Part shown: positions 7,501 through 11,291 of the stretch, piece after piece
How the letters are laid out: the number at the start of each line of letters is the position of its first letter
Numbering within the stretch: the first letter of the stretch is position 1
Assembly: GCA_964413425.1 (NCBI GenBank)
Contig: CAYPST010000127.1
Coordinates: 1 to 11,291, forward strand
Length of the DNA stretch: 11,291 bases
Origin: DATFLS01 sp964413425
GTDB taxonomy: Bacteria > Fidelibacterota > JAANXI01
Direction: 5' to 3'
Notes under the pieces: generated by a model
Told to the model about the DNA's origin: nothing
Seen by the model: the letters and a program-made list of their open reading frames with translations, nothing else
Databases searched by the model: none
Program-made: the position numbers and the translations under genes

Positions 7501-8688
7501 ATGACGATGAGCCATTCGGACCGACCAATCAGCCTCTATTTTCACATCCCATTCTGTCAGGCCAGGTGTATCTACTGCGATTTTTATTCCGTGGTGGACC
7601 GTGACGAACAGATTCCACTATTTTTGGATGCCCTCATGACAGAGTTGCGCTCCTGGACCCCCCTTTTGCGGCAGTATTCCGAGATCGAAACCATGTATCT
7701 CGGCGGGGGCACGCCTTCCATGTTTACCGGTGGGCAGGTGGAAGAGCTGCTGGGTGTGGTCAGTGGTCTGTTACCACTGCAGGATTCTGCGGAAATTACG
7801 CTGGAAGCGAATCCGGGAGAGGTGGATGCGGAGCGGTTGCGGGCCTATAAGCAGGCAGGAGTCAACCGTCTCAGTCTCGGCTTGCAGTCCTTCCAGGACC
7901 ATCAGCTGCAAAAGTTGGGGAGAATACACACGGCGCGGCAGAATACAGATACGGTCGCCATGGCTCGTGCAGCCGGTTTCGATAATATCACTGTGGATCT
8001 GTTGTATCACCTGCCCGGGCAGTCGATGAATGATTTTCGCGGCGATCTGAAAAAAATATTGTCGTTTGAGGCAGAGCATGTGTCGATATATAGCTTGACG
8101 CTGGAAGAGAACACCCCGCTGTTTCGATATGTGCAGCAGGGAGATGTTCACGTGACATCCGACGATCTGGATGCGGAGATGTATTCGTTGATCTGCCAGG
8201 CCCTGGCGGAAGAGGGCTACGAACATTATGATGTTTCCAATTTCTGTAAACCGGGATATCGAAGCCGGCATAACAGCAATTACTGGAATGGAAGCCATTA
8301 TATAGGGTTCGGTCCGTCTGCCCATTCCTATACCGGAAACCAGCGATGGTGGAACGTGCGGGATTTAAGCAAATACCTGCAATTAATGCGGAGCGGTTTG
8401 CCACCAACTGAAGAGAGAGAACACTTAGATACACTGACCCGGCAGGAAGAATTTTTACTGACTCGTCTGAGAACACGCGACGGAATCTCCCGGCAACAGT
8501 GGCAGGAGGAATTTGGAGCACCGTTACCCGATGCAATAGCTCACTACTTTGTTGAATTAGCGGATCGCTCTCCCGGCTGGGTGAGGATTGATGAAGAAAG
8601 ACTCCGTTTAACCGAGCAAGGATGGTTGTTTAATGATACAATCATTGAGGAATGCAACGAACTGTTAACGACGGAGATGGTGCCATGA
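7501..8688 (+). CDS. hemW: HemW-like radical SAM protein (haem chaperone, formerly called HemN-like)
   Basis: HemW proteins bind a 4Fe-4S cluster and SAM and are thought to hand haem to client proteins; they are often misnamed oxygen-independent coproporphyrinogen III oxidase. Evidence is the cluster motif C19-x3-C23-x2-C26 followed by DF, where true HemN has a further cysteine in this segment. GGGTPS near residue 68 binds SAM, and the HemW signature HNxxYW is present as HNSNYW (257-262). The C-terminus has the HemN_C-like helical domain, ending with LTEQGWLFND. At 395 aa it is normal length. ATG 7501 is taken as the start, with ATG 7507 equally possible because only a weak TGGA precedes both. 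The stop overlaps the next start as ATGA. Confidence 0.9.
   Translation: MTMSHSDRPISLYFHIPFCQARCIYCDFYSVVDRDEQIPLFLDALMTELRSWTPLLRQYSEIETMYLGGGTPSMFTGGQVEELLGVVSGLLPLQDSAEITLEANPGEVDAERLRAYKQAGVNRLSLGLQSFQDHQLQKLGRIHTARQNTDTVAMARAAGFDNITVDLLYHLPGQSMNDFRGDLKKILSFEAEHVSIYSLTLEENTPLFRYVQQGDVHVTSDDLDAEMYSLICQALAEEGYEHYDVSNFCKPGYRSRHNSNYWNGSHYIGFGPSAHSYTGNQRWWNVRDLSKYLQLMRSGLPPTEEREHLDTLTRQEEFLLTRLRTRDGISRQQWQEEFGAPLPDAIAHYFVELADRSPGWVRIDEERLRLTEQGWLFNDTIIEECNELLTTEMVP
8673..8676 (+). promoter_or_regulatory. Ribosome binding site fixing the patatin gene start
   Basis: GGAG lies 8 nt before ATG 8685, inside the end of hemW. It selects this ATG over the in-frame ATG at 8652, whose 11 extra residues (MQRTVNDGDGA) lie upstream of the conserved beta-strand that opens this family. 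Confidence 0.6.
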
Positions 8689-9599
8689 AAATCGGTGTGG
8701 CCCTCGGCAGTGGCGGGGCCAGAGGATTGGCACATATTGGCGTGTTGAAGGCGCTGGATGAATTGGAAGTACCGGTTCATTGTCTTTCTGGCAGCAGTAT
8801 GGGTGCAGTAGTGGGAGCGGCGTATGCCAGATACCAGTCGGTTGAACAGCTGGAAGCCTTCGTCCGGAGTTTTTCCTGGCGCAAAATGATCAGACTCTTT
8901 CTTCCGACCATTTCCAGAGAAGGACTTCTCGATGGTGATAAGATAGTTGAGCTGCTTGAAGAAAATCTTGTGGTGGCGCAATTTTCAGATCTGCGGCTTC
9001 CGCTGGCACTGGAAACGACCGACCTGAGAACAGGTGAATTGTGTACATTCACAGAGGGGGATCTGCTTAAAGCGATTCGGGCGAGTATCTCTATTCCGCT
9101 GGTCTTTACTCCCGTCCGCATGAATGGGAGAATTCTGGTGGATGGCGGACTGGTTTCTCCCGTTCCGGTGAAAGCAGCCCGGGATCTGGGTGCGGATTTC
9201 GTGATCGGGGTGAATGTCCTGGCAAAAACCCGCAGCTGGTTGAGCGAGGCAAATGTGAAAAAGCATTTTGAATCCGGCGAGACTTCCCGTTCGCGCATCC
9301 TCTCCAGACTCTTCCAGCAGCAGGAGGTTGATAAAACAAGAAAGGAACAACGCGATGCTGATCTGGGATTCATGATGATTCTTACCCAGACGGTGGGAAT
9401 TTCAATAGCCAAACTGGCGAACTTTCAGCTGCAGGTCGAACAGCCTGATATACTCATTGAGCCGGATACCTCGAAAATAAACATCTATGATTTTCATCGG
9501 GGTGGTGAAATTATTGATCAAGCCTGCCAATTGACGCTTGATATTTTACAAGATAAACACGACCTTCTCACTCATGGAAACAGAATCGAAAAGACCTGA
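8685..9599 (+). CDS. Patatin-like phospholipase, RssA/NTE family
   Basis: Patatin-family enzymes are Ser-Asp dyad lipid acyl hydrolases. The 304-aa protein opens directly with the family's first strand, MKIGVALGSGGARG, whose glycine-rich turn forms the oxyanion hole. The nucleophile is Ser38 in the GxSxG motif GSSMG (36-40). The partner Asp153 is in the DGG motif (LVDGGLVSPVPV). Both catalytic residues are intact. The stretch IRASISIPLVFTPV between them is also typical. No signal peptide is apparent, so it is probably cytoplasmic or membrane-associated. ATG 8685 overlaps the hemW stop by 4 nt. A longer reading from 8652 is possible but less likely. The physiological substrate is unknown; E. 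coli RssA, a relative, has no firmly established reaction. Confidence 0.9.
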   Translation: MKIGVALGSGGARGLAHIGVLKALDELEVPVHCLSGSSMGAVVGAAYARYQSVEQLEAFVRSFSWRKMIRLFLPTISREGLLDGDKIVELLEENLVVAQFSDLRLPLALETTDLRTGELCTFTEGDLLKAIRASISIPLVFTPVRMNGRILVDGGLVSPVPVKAARDLGADFVIGVNVLAKTRSWLSEANVKKHFESGETSRSRILSRLFQQQEVDKTRKEQRDADLGFMMILTQTVGISIAKLANFQLQVEQPDILIEPDTSKINIYDFHRGGEIIDQACQLTLDILQDKHDLLTHGNRIEKT

Positions 9600-9650
9600 A
9601 ATCCATGTACCATATCTGCAGATCCGAAAAATGTTCTGTTCAATGTATTG

Positions 9651-9659
9651 TGGTATTAT
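9651..9659 (+). promoter_or_regulatory. Candidate extended -10 promoter for the selenoprotein gene
   Basis: TGGTATTAT (9651-9659) fits the extended -10 pattern TGnTATAAT except at one base. No good -35 is present at the proper distance. It lies in the 144-nt gap after the patatin gene, and a start near 9666 would leave a leader of about 78 nt. The gap contains no other gene that I would support. Confidence 0.3.
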
Positions 9660-9743
9660 GAAGTTGTGGCCGTTTTCGGCAGTTATCAGAATCCGGACTG
9701 AGGGTTGTTGCTGGTTTCAGGATAACCTGATTGGTATTTACGT

Positions 9744-10880
9744 ATGCTGAAACGTTTCTCCATATACACGCTGTCAATTGCCGGGATCATCAGTTTATAT
9801 TTACTGCCGGGAACAGAGAAGGTATTCGGGGGTTCTATGCAACATATCCGGTTGTTTGAGAGTGCTGCAGATACCGCCTATCACACCCAGGCGATCGTCA
9901 CCGATGACCAGCTGTATCTCAGCAGTGAATTTCTCACCTCAACTCTGGGGCTGGAACGGAAACCCCTGCCCAACGGAACTCTCGGACTCTGCCTCGGAGA
10001 TCTCTGCATTCCTATGACTTCACGGGACGGAGATAACCCGGTACTACATGAGCAAAATCAACAATTCTTTTCTATCAACTATTTTCTCGACGCGCTCAAA
10101 AGCCGGTACGTCTGGGACAGGGAATCCGGAGTCTTCCTGCTTGATCTGCAGACACATAGTCAGGAGCAACCGGAGCAGGGCGAGCACCCGGTGGATTTCA
10201 GTTTACCCACTCTGGCCGGGAAGAAGGTAAAATTATCAGACTATCGTGGCCGGAAGGTGGCGGTCTTTGCCTGGGCCTCCTGGTGAGCATGCCGGGGACA
10301 ATTGCCAGGCTGGCAATCATTTTACGAGCAGCACGCTTCCGAAGAATTCGAACTGCTCACGGTGGCTATGGACGTGCAGGGAGCGGAAGTCGCGCGGCCA
10401 TGGGTGGAGAAAGCCAGAGCAACATATCCCGCGCTGGTGGATCAATCGAATAAATTGGGGATGAAATTTCATTTCAACTATGTGCCTTTGATCATCCTGT
10501 TCGATGAGCAGGGACGCCGGGTCTATGGGCCTCAGAATTTCGATATTGGTGATGTCGAGGACAAAGAACTGCTTACCGGCTGGCTGACCGGTGAAGGGCA
10601 GGAACTGGCTCAACAGCATAAATCAGGCGGCGAACAGGACGGGCAGCTTGAGGAAACAGAGGCGGCGCTTCGGTTCCATTATGCAAATTTTCTGCTGCGA
10701 AATGATCAGAAGGAGGCAGCAGTAGAAGAGCTGGAAAAAGCTCTGACAGCGGATCAGGATAACTGGATCATCCACAAACAGATCTGGGCTATCAAACATC
10801 CGGAAAAATTTTATAAAGGAAACGTTGATTTCGGCTGGCAGAAAAAGCAGCTGGAACGGGAAGCACAGGAGAGCCGATAA
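9744..10880 (+). CDS. Exported redoxin-family selenoprotein; UGA 10284-10286 read as selenocysteine
   Basis: One 378-residue protein is obtained if the single in-frame TGA (codon 181) is decoded. A hydrophobic N-terminus (about 7-22) suggests export or a membrane anchor. Residues 45-135 are a small domain resembling the N-terminal domain of copper amine oxidase-like proteins, with a C83/C88 pair. Residues 147-290 are a thioredoxin-fold redoxin/TlpA-like domain: DFSLPTLAGKKVKLSDYRG, then VAVFAWASW-U181-A-C183-R-x2-LP, and the cis-Pro loop at YVP (P248). Residues 300-378 are a TPR-like helical tail. The codon sits exactly where redoxins have their nucleophilic cysteine, homologous sequence runs on without frameshift for 197 codons, and a hairpin follows at the right distance. 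I recall Cys-containing relatives with W-C-x-C-R here, which makes U-x-C natural. The likely role is thiol-disulfide or peroxide chemistry in the envelope. No good Shine-Dalgarno precedes ATG 9744. Nonsense mutation is the alternative. Confidence 0.82.
10284..10317 (+). promoter_or_regulatory. Candidate bacterial SECIS element with Sec UGA codon
   Basis: The UGA (10284-10286) is followed by ATTGCCA (10301-10307), loop GGC (10308-10310) and TGGCAAT (10311-10317), a perfect 7-bp stem. The apical loop begins 22 nt past the UGA (21 intervening bases) and its first base is G. Both agree with the general bacterial SECIS description: upper stem of at least 4 bp, loop about 16-37 nt downstream, G among the first two loop bases. 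SelB would bind here to deliver Sec-tRNA. The lower stem is weak (mostly G-U pairs), and the selA/B/C/D genes are not in the window. Confidence 0.7.
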
Positions 10881-10942
10881 ATTTTTCAACTACCGATATC
10901 ATAAGTGAAACTACTATAGAAACCACGAATGAACACAGCCTG

Positions 10943-10958
10943 CCCCGATTCGTCGGGG
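10943..10958. terminator. Hairpin, possible terminator after the selenoprotein gene
   Basis: CCCCGA and TCGGGG form a 6-bp GC-rich stem around a TTCG loop, 62 nt after the stop codon. No U-run follows on the + strand (AATTCTCACTAATT), so it may be part of a dispersed repeat rather than a true factor-independent terminator. Confidence 0.35.
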
Positions 10959-11067
10959 AATTCTCACTAATTAGCATATATTTCTTGGTTAGTTATAAAT
11001 TATTATGGCTATTCAGCTTACTCAGTATTTGTGGAGATCAAGAGTTCCTGGAGACGCTCTGACCGAA

Positions 11068-11138
11068 TGACCCCCTCTAACTCCCCCTTAGTAAGGTGGA
11101 GAACGAGAAAAATGGGGGTCAGGCCCGAAGGGCCCCCT
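11068..11138. repeat. Compound palindromic element; minus strand resembles a terminator
   Basis: Outer arms TGACCCCC (11068-11075) and GGGGGTCA (11114-11121) pair perfectly. Inside, CTCCCCCTT (11081-11089) and AAGGTGGAG (11093-11101) pair with one mismatch. Next to it GGCCC (11122-11126) and GGGCC (11130-11134) form a hairpin with a GAA loop. Read on the minus strand, a GC-rich hairpin is followed by ATTTTTC (complement of 11107-11113), as in a terminator for leftward transcription entering from outside the window. A MITE- or REP-like repeat is equally plausible. Confidence 0.5.
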
Positions 11139-11235
11139 ATGGCGCAGCATTGACGCAGGTGGTCATCTCCTGGGCAAAGTTAATAGTCATACAAATTATT
11201 CTGAATTCAATGCATCGTAGTACAACTATTTAAAG

Positions 11236-11284
11236 CCCTAAGTTGAGCGATACGAGCTTCGCGAAGTATCGCTTTCCCTAAGGG
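11236..11284. repeat. Palindromic dispersed repeat, right copy (inverted relative to left copy)
   Basis: This is the reverse complement of bases 1-48 with one difference at 11250 (A here; the left copy would predict G). Arms AGCGATAC (11246-11253) and GTATCGCT (11266-11273) pair perfectly around a segment containing TTCGCGAA, so this copy keeps the full 8-bp stem. One further base (11284) completes CCCTAAGGG. It ends 7 nt from the window edge. Confidence 0.85.
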
Positions 11285-11291
11285 ATCTTTG

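Larger units (their letters stand above)
10881..11291. other. Gene-free tail with hairpins and repeats
   Basis: No credible coding sequence is seen in these 411 bases on either strand. They hold a hairpin at 10943-10958, a compound palindrome at 11068-11138 and the right copy of the 48-base repeat. The rest (10960-11060 and 11141-11235) is AT-richer than the genes, and I see nothing assignable in it. The segment looks like a collection point for small extragenic repeats. Confidence 0.6.

Noticed and set aside
9538..9750. Short frame MIFYKINTTF... bridging the patatin gene and the selenoprotein gene
   Set aside because: It overlaps the patatin gene by 62 nt in another frame, has no ribosome site and shows no family resemblance; probably chance.
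10284..10286. TGA read as tryptophan or glycine under an alternative genetic code
   Set aside because: comEC, hemW and the patatin gene all end at TGA with normal family lengths, and the hemW TGA forms a standard ATGA overlap. TGA is therefore an ordinary stop in this genome and its decoding at 10284 must be local.
9744..10880. Simple pseudogene with a nonsense mutation
   Set aside because: Only one stop in 378 sense positions, located precisely at the catalytic Cys position, followed by intact conserved sequence and a suitably placed hairpin. Decay would not be expected to hit this codon first, though it is not formally excluded.
10302..10880. Separate downstream gene starting at TTG 10302
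   Set aside because: The frame is the direct continuation of the redoxin domain, and its start would lie in the middle of the active-site helix. It is the artefact produced by treating the Sec codon as a stop.
1..11291. Large transposon bounded by the 48-base inverted repeats
   Set aside because: The interior is ordinary chromosomal genes with no transposase or integrase. The repeats are themselves palindromic and coincide with window edges, which fits assembly breaks at a dispersed repeat better.

Overview
The window looks like a stretch of bacterial chromosome of roughly balanced base composition. All seven recognisable genes lie on the + strand. Export and envelope functions (signal peptidase I, a secreted gamma-glutamyltranspeptidase, a ComEC-type channel) suggest a diderm-type bacterium. 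I cannot place the lineage from sequence alone; an FCB-like or other little-cultured phylum is only a guess. A near-identical 48-base palindromic repeat lies at both extreme ends in opposite orientation. This is what a metagenomic contig broken at dispersed repeats would look like.

Layout. Bases 1-253 hold the left repeat, a nested inverted-repeat region and a possible promoter. Bases 254-7233 form a likely five-gene operon: comEC (DNA uptake channel), a fused RNase HII/YraN nuclease, ggt, a P1/DmpA-type self-processing peptidase and lepB. Gaps within it run from an 11-nt overlap to 68 nt, and a hairpin follows at 7292-7321. Bases 7234-7500 are non-coding. A second unit (7501-9599) holds hemW and a patatin/RssA-like phospholipase, joined by an ATGA overlap. 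A separate gene follows at 9744-10880, then a 411-base gene-free tail with several hairpins and the right repeat.

The main discovery is the gene at 9744-10880. A conventional caller would end it at an in-frame TGA (10284-10286) and perhaps call a second truncated gene after it. The TGA falls at the first cysteine position of a thioredoxin-fold active site (W-A-S-W-[TGA]-A-C-R). The same frame continues for 197 codons of coherent redoxin plus helical C-terminal sequence. A perfect 7-bp hairpin with a G-initial loop lies 21 nt after the TGA, where a bacterial SECIS element would sit. I read this as an exported selenoprotein of 378 residues with a U-x-C motif rather than the usual U-x-x-C. The second notable item is the one-polypeptide fusion of RNase HII with a YraN/UPF0102 nuclease-like domain.

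How the genes fit together. The first operon mixes DNA handling (ComEC, RNase HII-YraN) with export and peptide turnover (signal peptidase I and two autoprocessing amide hydrolases). It does not form one obvious pathway. HemW (haem handling) and the patatin-like lipase are translationally coupled but functionally unrelated as far as can be seen. The selenoprotein appears to be transcribed on its own.
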